Shown piece after piece: positions 52,134 through 61,397 of a DNA stretch of 64,000 nt. The notes under the pieces are model-generated. The model made no database searches. It was not told where the DNA came from and saw only the letters and a list, made by a program, of their open reading frames with translations. A program made the position numbers and the translations under genes. Origin of the DNA: Paracoccus isoporae. GTDB lineage: Bacteria; Pseudomonadota; Alphaproteobacteria; Rhodobacterales; Rhodobacteraceae. The DNA is taken from positions 434,001-498,000 of the forward strand of contig NZ_FNAH01000002.1 of assembly GCF_900101865.1 (NCBI RefSeq), read 5' to 3'. The stretch's first letter is position 1, and each line of letters starts with the position of its first letter.

Positions 52134-53231
52134 TCAGGCGTTGAACAGGAAGTGCAGGACGTCGCCGTCCTTCACCTCATAGCTCTTGCCTTCGACGCGC
52201 AGCTTGCCCGCCTCGCGCGCCCCCGCCTCGCCGTTCCCGGCGACATAGTCGTCATAGGCCACGGTTTCGGCGCGGATGAAACCACGCTCGAAATCGCCGT
52301 GAATGACGCCTGCCGCCGCCGGGGCCAGCGTGCCCTGGCGGATGGTCCAGGCACGGGCTTCCTTCGGGCCGACGGTGAAATAGGTCTGAAGCCCCAGCAG
52401 GTCATACCCGGCCCGGATCAGCCGGTCGAGCCCGGCCTCCTCCAGCCCCATCTCGGACAGGAACATCTCGGCTTCCCCGGCGTCAAGCTGGCTGATCTCT
52501 TCCTCGATCTTCGCGGAAATCACCACATGGCCCGCGCCCTGTTCCTCGGCCATCTTCGCGACCTGCGCGGAATAGTCATTGCCGGTCGCGGCCTCGTCCT
52601 CGGCCACGTTGCAGACATACAGCACCGGTTTCGCCGTCAGCAACTGCAGCATGTTCCATGCCTTGCGGTCGTCATCCGCGACATCGACCGTGCGGGCCGG
52701 GCGGCCTGCCTCGAGCGCCTCTTTCGCGGCGGTCATCAGGCGGGCATCTTCCTTGGCCTGCTTGTCACCGGCATTGATCTTGCGCGACAGATTGGCCAGC
52801 CGTTTTTCCACGCTTTCCAGATCGGCGATCATCAGCTCTGTCTCGATCGTGTCGGCATCGGCCAGCGGATCCACACGCCCCTCGACATGGGTCACATCGC
52901 CATCTTCGAAGCAGCGCAGCACATGGGCAATCGCATCCACCTCCCGGATATTGGCGAGGAACTGATTGCCCAGACCTTCGCCCTTGCTGGCCCCTTTCAC
53001 GAGGCCCGCGATATCGACAAAGGTAATCCGGGTCGGGATGATCTGCTTCGAGCCAGCGATCCCCGCCAGCGTGTAGAGCCGCTGATCCGGCACCGCCACC
53101 TCGCCCACATTCGGCTCGATCGTGCAGAACGGAAAATTCGCCGCCTGCGCGGCGGCGGTGCGCGTCAGCGCGTTGAACAGGGTGGACTTGCCGACATTCG
53201 GCAGCCCGACGATCCCCATGCGAAAGCCCAT
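52134..53231 (-). CDS. ychF: Redox-regulated ATPase YchF
   Basis: YchF is an Obg-family P-loop protein that prefers ATP to GTP and associates with ribosomes. The 365-residue protein has G1 G-L-P-N-V-G-K-S-T at residues 9-17, the conserved N-F-P-F-C-T-I-E-P-N-V-G block, D-I-A-G-L-V-K-G-A-S-K-G-E-G-L-G-N, and a C-terminal TGS domain (L-Q-T-Y-F-T-V-G-P-K-E-A-R-A-W-T). It follows the ydeP-type gene by 45 bp on the same strand. Confidence 0.97.
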   Translation of the reverse strand: MGFRMGIVGLPNVGKSTLFNALTRTAAAQAANFPFCTIEPNVGEVAVPDQRLYTLAGIAGSKQIIPTRITFVDIAGLVKGASKGEGLGNQFLANIREVDAIAHVLRCFEDGDVTHVEGRVDPLADADTIETELMIADLESVEKRLANLSRKINAGDKQAKEDARLMTAAKEALEAGRPARTVDVADDDRKAWNMLQLLTAKPVLYVCNVAEDEAATGNDYSAQVAKMAEEQGAGHVVISAKIEEEISQLDAGEAEMFLSEMGLEEAGLDRLIRAGYDLLGLQTYFTVGPKEARAWTIRQGTLAPAAAGVIHGDFERGFIRAETVAYDDYVAGNGEAGAREAGKLRVEGKSYEVKDGDVLHFLFNA

Positions 53232-53276
53232 CTCGAAATCCCGTGCAGTCAGTGCGGTTTCGCCGGGTCTTACGCG

Positions 53277-55559
53277 TCACGCGGGCCGAGGTCCAGCCGC
53301 GACCACGCGCACCGGGATCGACTTGGCCGCCGGTGTGCCGGTCATGCGGTCGTGGTGATCGAAGGGCAAAAGCGGGTTCAGCTCCGGGAAATACCCCGCC
53401 GCCGAACCGCGCGGCAGCGGATATTCCTGCGCCCGCAGCCCGGTCACCCGGCGCAGGCGGGTGTCGTCGCTGATCGTCGTCACCTCGACCGCGCTTCCGG
53501 TCTCGATCCCCCGCGCCGCCATGTCACCGGCATTCATGAACAGCACCTCCCGGTCGCCGCGAATGCCGCGATAGCGGTCGTTGCAGCTGTAGATCGTGGT
53601 GTTGAACTGGTCATGCGAGCGGATCGTGGCGAGGCGCAGCATGTCGGGCGCATCGACGGGATCGTCCATGTCCAGACCCGGCATGACCAGGAAATTCGCC
53701 TTGCCATTGGGCGTCTTCCAGACCCGCCGCCGGGGCGGCACATCCAGGTGAAACCCGCCCTCCTGCCGGATCTTCGCGTTGAAATCCGTGAAGAGATCCG
53801 GGTAGGTCGCGGCGATCCGGTCGCGGATCAGGTCGTAATCCCCGATGAAGTCCAGCCAGGGCACCGTGCTGCCGGGCAGCGCCGCCGCCGCCATGCGGCA
53901 GACGATCTCCACCTCGCTGCGAAGCGAGCCTGTCGCCGGTTCCAGCACCCCGTGCGAGGCGGTGACATTGGCCATCGCATCCTCAATGGTCACGAATTGC
54001 ACACCCTGCGCCGTGCGGATGATCTCCGAGCGCGCGATCACCGGCAGGATCAGCGCATCCCGCCCATGCACAAGATGCCCGCGATTGAGCTTGGTGGCGA
54101 TGCCCACCGTCAGATCCAGCCGCCGCATCGCCGCCTCGGCCCGGTCGCGATCCGGCACGGCACGGATGAAATTGCCGCCCATGCCGATGAAGACACGCGC
54201 CTGCCCGGCCTCCATCGCGTAAAGCGCGTCCAGCACGTGATGACCGTGATCGCGGGGCGGGACAAAGCCGAACACCTGCTCGACCCGGTCGAGATAGGCG
54301 TCGGTCGGCTTTTCGTCGATCCCGACCGTACGGTCGCCCTGCACGTTGGAATGGCCCCGGATCGGCACGATGCCCGCGCCCGGCTTGCCGAAATTCCCCC
54401 GCAGCAGCAGCAGATTCGCCACCTGCTGCAACAATTCGGCGCTGTTCTGATGCTGGGTCAGCCCCATGCCGTAGCAGATCATCGTCGCACCGGATCCGGC
54501 GTAGATCTCGGCGCAGCGGCGGATCTGGTCCTCAGCGATGCCGGATGCGTCTGCGATCTCCGCCCAGTCAAGCGACATGATCTCGTCGCGCAGCGCCCCG
54601 AAACCGGCGCAATGCGCGGCGATGAAGTCCCGGTCGAGCACCGCACGCCCCTTGTCGTCAGCCTCGAACAAGGCGCGCATCATCCCTTTCAGCAGGGCCA
54701 GATCACCGCCGATCTTCACATGCACGAATTCGCTGGCGATGTCGGTGGCGCGGAAGGTCGCCATCTGGCGCGGATCCTGCGGATCGGTGAAGCGCATCAG
54801 CGCGCGCTCCGGCATCGGGTTGACCGCCACCACCGGCACGCCGCGCTTGCGCGCCTCGACCAGATTGCCCATCATCCGGGGCGAGTTGGTGCCGGTGTTC
54901 TGTCCGAAGATGAAGATCGCTTCCGTGTGCTCGAAATCTTCCATCACCACCGTGCCCTTGCCGATGCCGATGGACGGCGGCAGGCCCCGGCTGGTCGGTT
55001 CGTGGCACATATTGGCGCAGTCGGGGAAGTTGTTCGTGCCGAATTCGCGCCCGAAGATCGAAAACAGGAACGCCGCCTCGTTCGGCGTCCGGCCCGAGGT
55101 ATAGAACTCCGCCTGATCGGGATGATCGAGCGCCTGCAAATGGCGCCCGATCAGGGCATAGGCGTCCTCCCACGCGACCGGCACGTAATGATCGGTTTCG
55201 GCGTCATAACGCATCGGCTCGGTCAGCCGGCCCTGCATCTCCAGCCAGTAATCGCTCTGCCCGGCCAGTTCCGCGACGCTGTGCCGGGCGAAGAAATCGC
55301 GGTCCACCCGGTGCTTCGTCGCCTCATGGGCAAGCGCCTTCACGCCGTTCTCGCAGAAATCCAGCTTTTTCTTCCGGGCCGAATCGGGGAAGGCGCAGCT
55401 TGGGCATTTGAAGCCGCCCGGCTGGTTCATCTCCAGCAGCGCACGCGAGCCCTTGCCGACCACGCTTTGTTCGATCAGCACCCGCGCGGTCGCGGCGGCA
55501 GCCCCCCAGCCGCCTGCGGCTTTTCCGTCACCTTGCTGGCTGGGTTTCCTGTCGCTCAT
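53277..55559 (-). CDS. FdhF/YdeP-family molybdopterin oxidoreductase
   Basis: A 760-residue bis-MGD oxidoreductase of the YdeP type, related to formate dehydrogenase H but without known substrate; in E. coli YdeP is linked to acid resistance. The N-terminal Cys pair C-P-S-C is at residues 52-55. The residue matching the catalytic Sec of FdhF is Cys185, in M-C-H-E-P-T. It has no Tat signal and should be cytoplasmic. The ATG at 55559 has GGAGG 6 nt upstream; the frame is open 108 codons further but without conservation. It is not linked to the fdo operon by strand continuity, though both are on the minus strand and share the need for FdhD-type maturation. Confidence 0.9.
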   Translation of the reverse strand: MSDRKPSQQGDGKAAGGWGAAAATARVLIEQSVVGKGSRALLEMNQPGGFKCPSCAFPDSARKKKLDFCENGVKALAHEATKHRVDRDFFARHSVAELAGQSDYWLEMQGRLTEPMRYDAETDHYVPVAWEDAYALIGRHLQALDHPDQAEFYTSGRTPNEAAFLFSIFGREFGTNNFPDCANMCHEPTSRGLPPSIGIGKGTVVMEDFEHTEAIFIFGQNTGTNSPRMMGNLVEARKRGVPVVAVNPMPERALMRFTDPQDPRQMATFRATDIASEFVHVKIGGDLALLKGMMRALFEADDKGRAVLDRDFIAAHCAGFGALRDEIMSLDWAEIADASGIAEDQIRRCAEIYAGSGATMICYGMGLTQHQNSAELLQQVANLLLLRGNFGKPGAGIVPIRGHSNVQGDRTVGIDEKPTDAYLDRVEQVFGFVPPRDHGHHVLDALYAMEAGQARVFIGMGGNFIRAVPDRDRAEAAMRRLDLTVGIATKLNRGHLVHGRDALILPVIARSEIIRTAQGVQFVTIEDAMANVTASHGVLEPATGSLRSEVEIVCRMAAAALPGSTVPWLDFIGDYDLIRDRIAATYPDLFTDFNAKIRQEGGFHLDVPPRRRVWKTPNGKANFLVMPGLDMDDPVDAPDMLRLATIRSHDQFNTTIYSCNDRYRGIRGDREVLFMNAGDMAARGIETGSAVEVTTISDDTRLRRVTGLRAQEYPLPRGSAAGYFPELNPLLPFDHHDRMTGTPAAKSIPVRVVAAGPRPA

Positions 55560-55728
55560 GCCGGCCTCCGCTCGCTGATCCGACCACAGAACCACAGCGG
55601 CGGGGCGATTGCCAGAAATGCCGGTGCGACGGACAAGCCCGGCCCTACTGTCGAACCGGCACAGGCTGGCGCGCGTTGCCTTCCGAGCCGAGACTGTCGC
55701 CGCATGAGTTGGACGGAGCACCTGAGCG

Positions 55729-56700
55729 ATGAGCTGGAACCCCACCCTGACGCCCGGAAACCCCGACGAGATCGGGCTGGACAGCATCGAGACGGTGATC
55801 GTGCCGCGCGCCCGCGACATTGGCAGCTTCGAGGTCCGGCGCGCCCTGCCCGCCCCCGAACGCCAGATGGTCGGCCCGTTCATCTTCTTCGACCAGGCCG
55901 GCCCGGCGGAGTTCCTGACCGGCGACGGGATTGATGTCCGCCCGCATCCCCATATCGGGCTGGGGACGGTGACATATCTCTATCAGGGCGATTTCCACCA
56001 CCGCGACAGTATCGGCACCGATCAGGTGATCCTGCCCGGCGCAGTGAACTGGATGGTGGCGGGCAAGGGGGTCACCCATTCCGAGCGCACATCAGCCCAG
56101 GCACGGCGCGGGCCGCACAGCCTGTTCGGCATCCAGACCTGGATCGCCCTGCCCGAGGATCGTGAGGAGATGGACCCGATTTTCGAGCATCACGGCAAGT
56201 CCGATCTGCCCGAAATCGAGGCCGAAGGCGTCAATGCAAAGCTGATCCTCGGCAGCGCCTACGGCCAGAAGGCCCCGGCGACGCTGTATTCCGAGACCTT
56301 CTATCTCGACGTGACACTGGCGGCGGGGGCGCGCTTCCCCCTGCCCGACGATCACGAGGATCGCGGCCTCTATGTCACCGAAGGCTCGGTCAGCATCGCG
56401 GGCGACGAGTTCGAGGCCGGGCGAATGATGATCTTCCGCCCCGGCGACCGGATCACCGTGGCGGCCGGGCCACGGGGTGCGCGGCTGATGGCGCTTGGCG
56501 GGGCGACGATGAACGGGCCACGCTATATCTGGTGGAATTTCGTGGCCTCCAGCCGCGACAAGATCCGCCACGCGCGCGAGGAATGGCGCGCGGCGGATTG
56601 GGGTCAGGGCCAGTTCGACCTGCCGGTCGATGACAAGGAGGAATATGTCCCCGCACCCGAGCCGATCCGGGGCCAGGCGGTGCCGCGCAAGGGCGAATAG
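55729..56700 (+). CDS. Pirin family protein
   Basis: A bicupin pirin of 323 residues; bacterial pirins are quercetin dioxygenases or metabolic regulators. The iron-binding region is P-H-P-H-I-G-L-G-T-V-T-Y (two His), with H-S-E-R-T further on and the conserved G-P-F-I-F-F-D-Q near residue 50. The C-terminal cupin half is F-D-L-P-V-D-D-K-E-E-Y-V-P. It is divergent from the ydeP-type gene with a 169-bp gap. Confidence 0.92.
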   Translation: MSWNPTLTPGNPDEIGLDSIETVIVPRARDIGSFEVRRALPAPERQMVGPFIFFDQAGPAEFLTGDGIDVRPHPHIGLGTVTYLYQGDFHHRDSIGTDQVILPGAVNWMVAGKGVTHSERTSAQARRGPHSLFGIQTWIALPEDREEMDPIFEHHGKSDLPEIEAEGVNAKLILGSAYGQKAPATLYSETFYLDVTLAAGARFPLPDDHEDRGLYVTEGSVSIAGDEFEAGRMMIFRPGDRITVAAGPRGARLMALGGATMNGPRYIWWNFVASSRDKIRHAREEWRAADWGQGQFDLPVDDKEEYVPAPEPIRGQAVPRKGE

Positions 56701-56754
56701 CGGCGGGCCGCGCAGGGGTGAACCGGCCCGGCCCGCGCCTGCGCGCGCGAAGGC

Positions 56755-57774
56755 TCAGCGCCAGCCAAGCCCCGGCGCGACATGGCGCAGGATGCTGTCG
56801 AGCACGTGGACATTGTACTCTACGCCGAGCATGTTCGGCACGGTCAACAGCAGCGTATCGGCCTCGGCAATGCCCTCATCCTCGCGAAGCTGTTCGATCA
56901 GCCGGTCCGGCTCATCGGCATAGCCGCGCCCGAAGACGGAACGGGTCTGATCGATGATGCCAACCTGATCGCTTTCCTTGCCGCCGCGGCCGAAATACAT
57001 CCGGTCCTCCGGCGTCATCAGCGCGAAGATCGAGCGGCTGACCGAGACGCGCGGTTCGCGTTCGTGACCGGCCGCTTTCCACGCCTCGCGATAGGCGCGG
57101 ATCTGTTTGGCCTGCTGGATGTGGAAAGGTTCGCCCGTCTCGTCGGTCTTCAGGGTCGAGCTTTGAAGGTTCATCCCCATCTCGGCTGCCCACCGCGCCG
57201 TGGCGTCCGAGGCCGCCCCCCACCAGATCCGGTCGCGCAACCCCTCGGAATGCGGCTCCAGGCGCAGAAGCCCCGGCGGGTTGGGGAACATCGGCTGCGG
57301 GTTGGGCTGCGCGAAGCCCTCGCCGTCGAGCTGTTGCAGGAAGACCTCGGCATGGCGGCGCGCCATGGCGGCATGATCCTCGCCCTCGCCGGGCTGATAG
57401 CCGAAATAGCGCCAGCCATCGACCACCTGCTCGGGCGAGCCGCGGCTGATCCCCAGTTGCAGACGCCCGCCCGAGATCAGATCGGCCGCCCCCGCATCCT
57501 CGACCATGTAGAGCGGGTTTTCATAGCGCATGTCGATCACGCCCGTCCCCAGCTCGATGGTCGAGGTCCGCGCCCCTGCCGCCGCCAGAAGCGGAAAGGG
57601 CGAGGCAAGCTGGCGGGCGAAATGGTGGACGCGGAAATAGGCGCCATCCACGCCGATCTTCTCCGCCTCCACCGCCAGTTCGATCGACTGGGTCAGCACA
57701 TCGGCGGCGGTCTTGACCTGCGATCCGCGCTCGGGCGACCAGTGGCCAAAGGACAGGAAACCGATTTTCTTCAT
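56755..57774 (-). CDS. LLM-class flavin-dependent oxidoreductase
   Basis: A luciferase-like TIM-barrel monooxygenase of 339 residues using FMN or F420. Recognisable blocks are the N-terminal M-K-K-I-G-F-L-S-F-G-H-W, the R-V-H-H-F-A-R-Q-L-A-S-P segment, G-T-G-V-I-D-M-R-Y-E-N-P, and the L-G-I-S-R-G-S-P-E-Q block. The ATG at 57774 has GGAG 7 nt upstream. Substrate unknown. It is convergent with the pirin gene (54-bp gap). Confidence 0.9.
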   Translation of the reverse strand: MKKIGFLSFGHWSPERGSQVKTAADVLTQSIELAVEAEKIGVDGAYFRVHHFARQLASPFPLLAAAGARTSTIELGTGVIDMRYENPLYMVEDAGAADLISGGRLQLGISRGSPEQVVDGWRYFGYQPGEGEDHAAMARRHAEVFLQQLDGEGFAQPNPQPMFPNPPGLLRLEPHSEGLRDRIWWGAASDATARWAAEMGMNLQSSTLKTDETGEPFHIQQAKQIRAYREAWKAAGHEREPRVSVSRSIFALMTPEDRMYFGRGGKESDQVGIIDQTRSVFGRGYADEPDRLIEQLREDEGIAEADTLLLTVPNMLGVEYNVHVLDSILRHVAPGLGWR

Positions 57775-57906
57775 CGTCACACTCCGCATATCTCGCCGGA
57801 CAAGCCCGGCTGTGTCGAGGCCGATGTAGTCACGCGACCCGCGCGGCTTCAAGCCGTGCATGGCCGGGCTGCGCCGGTCGCAGAGAGCGTGCGTTCCGAG
57901 GAGACA

Positions 57907-57983
57907 TGGTCGGGGCGATAGGATTCGAACCTACGACCTACGGTACCCAAAACCGTCGCGCTACCAGGCTGCGCCACGCCCCG
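57907..57983 (-). tRNA. tRNA-Pro (anticodon UGG)
   Basis: A complete 77-nt cloverleaf on the minus strand: acceptor CGGGGCG/CGCCCCG, D-arm AGCCTGGTA, anticodon stem ACGGT/ACCGT with loop TTTGGGT, T-arm GTAGG-TTCGAAT-CCTAT, and an encoded ACCA end. The anticodon TGG occupies plus-strand positions 57947-57949. No integrated element is seen next to it. Confidence 0.97.
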
Positions 57984-58023
57984 ACGGGCTGCTTCTAGCG
58001 GCTGTTTCGCCGGGAAGAAACCC

Positions 58024-58524
58024 CTATTGACACGGTGCTGCGGCCTGCTGCGGATCAAGCGCGGGATGGGCCATCGCCATGCCGGGTTCGAGGCCAAGCC
58101 GCGCCGCCTCGCCGCCGGCGATTTCAAGCACCATCAGCCGTTCGGGGTTGGGATCATCCGCCGTTGCACCGGGGATCGGCGTCAGGTCCAGCGGGATGGC
58201 ATTGGGGTGGATATGCCGGATCGTGCCGGTCCGGTCGAGGAAGATCAGGTCGAGCGGGATCAGCGTGTTCTTCATCCAGAAGGACGCTTCGCGCGGGGCC
58301 TCGAAGATGAACAGCATCCCCGACTTCTCATCGAGGGAGTCCCGGTTCATCAGCCCCTGCGCCCGTTCCGCCGGATCATCGGCGATCTCGACCTGCACGG
58401 AGAGGTCGATCGCCGGAAACCGCGCAATGTCGGCGCTGCACATCGTATCGGCACGTGCAGAGACCGCCGGCAAAAGCAGCGCCAGCGTGGTCGCCATCAT
58501 CGAGAAGCCGCGCGGCATGCGCAT
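58024..58524 (-). CDS. DUF192 family exported protein
   Basis: A 166-residue protein with a signal peptide (hydrophobic T-T-L-A-L-L-L-P-A-V, cut after S-A-R-A) and a DUF192 domain. Conserved features are A-Q-G-L-M-N-R-D-S-L, G-M-L-F-I-F, the F-W-M-K-N-T-L-I-P-L-D-L-I-F-L block, and the C-terminal V-L-E-I-A-G-G-E-A-A-R-L-G. Function unknown. The start shares a base with the upstream cold-shock gene stop (TGATG), so the two are coupled. Ends 41 bp before the tRNA-Pro gene. Confidence 0.87.
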   Translation of the reverse strand: MRMPRGFSMMATTLALLLPAVSARADTMCSADIARFPAIDLSVQVEIADDPAERAQGLMNRDSLDEKSGMLFIFEAPREASFWMKNTLIPLDLIFLDRTGTIRHIHPNAIPLDLTPIPGATADDPNPERLMVLEIAGGEAARLGLEPGMAMAHPALDPQQAAAPCQ

Positions 58525-59066
58525 CACGCGTCCCCGTGATCCCGGCTGCCTTTTTCCCAGGGCGCAATCTGCGCCGCCATCAGGCCGCGGCGCCCATCGA
58601 CGACGCGCAGCGCCACCGCCTCGCCCACGCCCAGATCGGACAGGCCGGAATGGCGCAGCACCTCGCAATGCAGAAACACGTCGCCGGGCTGGCCGAACAA
58701 ATTGGCAAATCCGAAGCCCTTGCCCTTGTCGAACCATTTCACCCGCGCCGGCAGGAACGGCAATGTCTCCAGCATCTCGGGCGAGGTGTCCGCCAGATCG
58801 CTGATCGGCGGCGCGCCGTCGCTTTCCGGCGGTTCGATGGACAGGATCCGCACGGCCTGCAATCCGCGCGAGGTGTGCTGCACCAGCACCTTCACCCGCG
58901 CGCGATCGGCCACGGAGCCCTGCCCGAAATTGCGCAGAACATTCGTGTGGAGGAGAATATCCGGACCCGCATCGTCACTGATGATGAATCCAAAACCCCG
59001 CGTGGGATCGAACCATTTTATCGACCCACTGACCTCGGTAACCAAACTGTCGTCAGCTATTGTCAT
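58524..59066 (-). CDS. Two-domain cold-shock protein
   Basis: A 180-residue protein with two cold-shock domains: residues about 13-78 (G-S-I-K-W-F-D-P-T-R-G-F-G-F-I) and about 107-172 (A-R-V-K-W-F-D-K-G-K-G-F-G-F-A, V-F-L-H-C). They are joined by an acidic linker rich in Ser, Pro and Asp. Doubled CSD proteins of this size are common in alphaproteobacteria. The ATG is at 59066. It is coupled with DUF192 downstream. The 170-bp gap upstream is AT-rich and carries a repeated TTACGTT heptamer. Confidence 0.93.
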   Translation of the reverse strand: MTIADDSLVTEVSGSIKWFDPTRGFGFIISDDAGPDILLHTNVLRNFGQGSVADRARVKVLVQHTSRGLQAVRILSIEPPESDGAPPISDLADTSPEMLETLPFLPARVKWFDKGKGFGFANLFGQPGDVFLHCEVLRHSGLSDLGVGEAVALRVVDGRRGLMAAQIAPWEKGSRDHGDA

Positions 59067-59075
59067 ACTACGGCT

Positions 59076-59189
59076 TTACGTTGACCTCAGCCCATTCTGG
59101 GCCGTGTACGATTGTTACGTTTACCCAGCGATACTCACACAACTTGGCCATCCCGTCCTCTATAAAACGCATTAATTGACGTAACGTAA
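59076..59189. repeat. Three copies of a TTACGTT heptamer upstream of the two-domain cold-shock gene
   Basis: TTACGTT occurs at 59076-59082 and 59115-59121, and as its complement AACGTAA at 59183-59189. The middle and last copies sit in longer matching contexts (GTTACGTTTAC and GTAACGTAAGG). The region is unusually AT-rich, with TATAAAA nearby at 59161. Possibly regulator sites; no regulator is identified. Confidence 0.4.
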
Positions 59190-59236
59190 GGCTATTACAA
59201 CCCCATACATTTCAATCATATAGGGAAGATGCAGCA

Positions 59237-59881
59237 CTAAGGAAACAATCTATTTACTTCCCAGCGGGCGGAAAGGTCAGATTCGGTGTCCTGTTTTCCC
59301 CCGACTTGTACCCACCTGAAACGGTCATGCAAGCGAAACGCGCCGTCAGCCCAGAACTCGATCTGGGTCGGTGCAATCCGGTAACCGCCCCAGTGTTTCG
59401 GCCGCGCCGGCGCGGTGCCGTGCAGCGCACCCTGGCGCGCCACCTCCAGCATCAGCGCTTTGCGCGAGGAGAGCGGCCGGCTCTGCTGCGACGCCCAGGC
59501 CCCGATCCGGCTCTGCAAGGCGCGGCTGTTGTAATATGCATCCGCCGCCGCCCCCTCCTCGCGGGTGACGCTGCCGCGCACCCGGATCTGCCGGCGCAGG
59601 GATTTCCAGTGCATCACGAAGGCGGCCTTGCCCGCCGCCTCGATCTGCTGGCCCTTGGCACTCTCGTAATTGGTGTAGAACACGAACGACCCGCCGCCCT
59701 GCCCGTCGGAGTCGATGTCCTTGAGCAGCACCATGCGCACATCCGGCATCCCGTCGGCGTCCACCGTGGCAAGCGCCATCGCGCTCGGATCGTTGGGTTC
59801 GGCCTCCTGCGCCTCGGCCAGCCAGGCCCGTGCAATCGCGAACGGATCGTCGCCGGCGAATATACCATCGCGTGCGCTCAT
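59237..59881 (-). CDS. pdxH: Pyridoxamine 5'-phosphate oxidase
   Basis: PdxH oxidises pyridoxamine or pyridoxine 5'-phosphate to PLP with FMN. The 214-residue protein has the family blocks [32 protein letters not shown], and the C-terminal W-G-G-Y-R-I-A-P ... W-E-V-N-R-L-F-P. The length is normal. It is divergent from fabI with a 58-bp gap. Confidence 0.95.
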   Translation of the reverse strand: MSARDGIFAGDDPFAIARAWLAEAQEAEPNDPSAMALATVDADGMPDVRMVLLKDIDSDGQGGGSFVFYTNYESAKGQQIEAAGKAAFVMHWKSLRRQIRVRGSVTREEGAAADAYYNSRALQSRIGAWASQQSRPLSSRKALMLEVARQGALHGTAPARPKHWGGYRIAPTQIEFWADGAFRLHDRFRWVQVGGKQDTESDLSARWEVNRLFP

Positions 59882-59939
59882 GCTTGATGCCTCCCGGGGT
59901 TTCGCCTAATCCTGCCCAAAAGGTAGAATGGAGAGGGGC

Positions 59940-60776
59940 ATGTCAAGCAGCGAACGCCAGGGGCTCATGGCAGGGCGGCGGGGCCTCATCATGGGGCTGG
60001 CCAACGACAAATCCATCGCCTGGGGGATCGCCAAGGCGCTGTCCGATCAGGGCGCGGAGATCGCGCTGTCCTATCAGGGCGAGGCGATGAAGAAGCGCGC
60101 CGAACCGCTCGCGGCCGAGCTGGGCTCGACGCTTCTGTTCGATTGCGACGTGACCGACGAGGGCTCCGTGGCGCAGATGTTCGCGGCACTCGGCGAAAGC
60201 TGGGGGCAACTGGATTTCCTGGTCCACGCCATCGGCTATTCGGACAAGAGCCAGCTGCGCGGCCGCTACGCGGAAACCACCCGCGACAATTTCCTCAAGA
60301 CGATGGACGTGTCGGTTTACTCCTTCACCATGGTCGCGCGTCATGCCGGCGCGATGATGGGCGCGGGCGGCAGCATGGTGACGCTGACCTATTACGGCGC
60401 CGAGCGGGTGATGCCCCATTATAATGTCATGGGCGTCGCCAAGGCCGCGCTCGAGGCATCGGTGCGGTACCTGGCCGAGGATTTCGGCAAGGACGGCATC
60501 CGCGTCAACGCGATCAGCGCCGGGCCGATCAAGACGCTGGCGGCCTCCGGCATCGGGGATTTCCGCTATATCCTGAAATGGAACGAGCTGAATTCGCCGC
60601 TGCGCCGCAACGTCACGCAGGACGAGGTCGGCAATTCCGCGCTCTACCTGCTGTCGGATCTGGGCAGCGGCGTCACGGGCGAGACCCATCACGTCGATGC
60701 CGGCTATCACCTCGTCGGCATGAAGGCGGTGGATGCGCCCGATATCGACGTGGTGTCGGGCCGCAAGGAGGGCTGA
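59940..60776 (+). CDS. fabI: Enoyl-ACP reductase FabI
   Basis: FabI carries out the last, NADH-dependent reduction in each round of fatty acid elongation. The 278-residue protein has the cofactor loop G-L-A-N-D-K-S-I-A-W-G near residue 19 and the catalytic pair Tyr161 and Lys168 (Y-N-V-M-G-V-A-K), with Tyr151 before. The ATG at 59940 follows a GAGAGG site at short spacing; a second ATG at 59967 is possible. Four bases separate its stop from the CTG proposed for the LysE gene. Confidence 0.95.
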   Translation: MSSSERQGLMAGRRGLIMGLANDKSIAWGIAKALSDQGAEIALSYQGEAMKKRAEPLAAELGSTLLFDCDVTDEGSVAQMFAALGESWGQLDFLVHAIGYSDKSQLRGRYAETTRDNFLKTMDVSVYSFTMVARHAGAMMGAGGSMVTLTYYGAERVMPHYNVMGVAKAALEASVRYLAEDFGKDGIRVNAISAGPIKTLAASGIGDFRYILKWNELNSPLRRNVTQDEVGNSALYLLSDLGSGVTGETHHVDAGYHLVGMKAVDAPDIDVVSGRKEG

Positions 60777-60780
60777 GCTT

Positions 60781-61389
60781 CTGGACGGGATCGAGCCCTA
60801 TCTGGCCCTGATCGGGCTGATCTCGGTCGCGCTGCTCTCGCCCGGTCCGGCGATCGTGGCGGCGATCCAGACGTCCTTCTCCCGCGGCCGCGATGTCGCG
60901 CTGCCTTTCGGGATCGGGCTGGCCATCGGCGCGTCTTTGTGGTGCGTCTTCGCGCTTGGCGGGCTGTCGCTGCTGTTCGAGAGTTTTCCGCCGCTCTATC
61001 ACGCGGTGAAGATCCTGGGCGGGCTCTATATCGTCTGGTTCGCCTGGGGTCTGTGGCGCAGCGCATCGGATCCGCTGCCCGAGGCGGCGGAGAAGAAATT
61101 CGGTCGCGGCTTCTTCGGCGGTGTGCTGCTGAACCTGTCCAATCCCAAGCCGGCGCTGTTCTATGCGGCGCTGATCCTGCGGCTGTTTCCGGGCCAGCTC
61201 ACCCTGACCCGCAGCGGCTCGATCTACGCGACCGCGGTGGCGACCGAGCTGTTCTGGTATGTGGTCGTAACGCTTGCCATGTCGACCGCGATGATGCGGC
61301 GGCGCTATTTCGGGGCGAAGTTCTGGATCGACCGGGCCGCCGCGCTTGCGCTATTCCTGCTGGGCATCCTGCTGATCTTCAAGAGCTGA
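60781..61389 (+). CDS. LysE-family amino acid exporter (start codon uncertain)
   Basis: A LysE/RhtB-type translocator of about 202 residues with five or six helices. It has the family N-terminal pattern [12 protein letters not shown], then [10 protein letters not shown], and [15 protein letters not shown]. No ATG, GTG or TTG lies at the expected N-terminus. A CTG at 60781 sits 9 nt after a perfect AAGGAGG (60765-60771) and gives a normal-length protein. The only upstream alternative, ATG 60733, would place 16 non-conserved residues within fabI. CTG initiation is therefore the best but unproven reading. Confidence 0.8.
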   Translation: MDGIEPYLALIGLISVALLSPGPAIVAAIQTSFSRGRDVALPFGIGLAIGASLWCVFALGGLSLLFESFPPLYHAVKILGGLYIVWFAWGLWRSASDPLPEAAEKKFGRGFFGGVLLNLSNPKPALFYAALILRLFPGQLTLTRSGSIYATAVATELFWYVVVTLAMSTAMMRRRYFGAKFWIDRAAALALFLLGILLIFKS

Positions 61390-61397
61390 GAGAGACC

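Noticed and set aside
51510..55934. A plus-strand frame open for 1474 codons
   Set aside because: It is antisense to ychF and the ydeP-type gene and part of the epimerase gene, is full of Arg/His/Pro/Gly, and crosses several real gene boundaries. Long antisense frames are expected at this GC content.
57907..57983. tRNA-Pro as an integration site for a mobile element
   Set aside because: Flanking genes are ordinary, and no integrase or direct repeat of the tRNA 3' end was seen.
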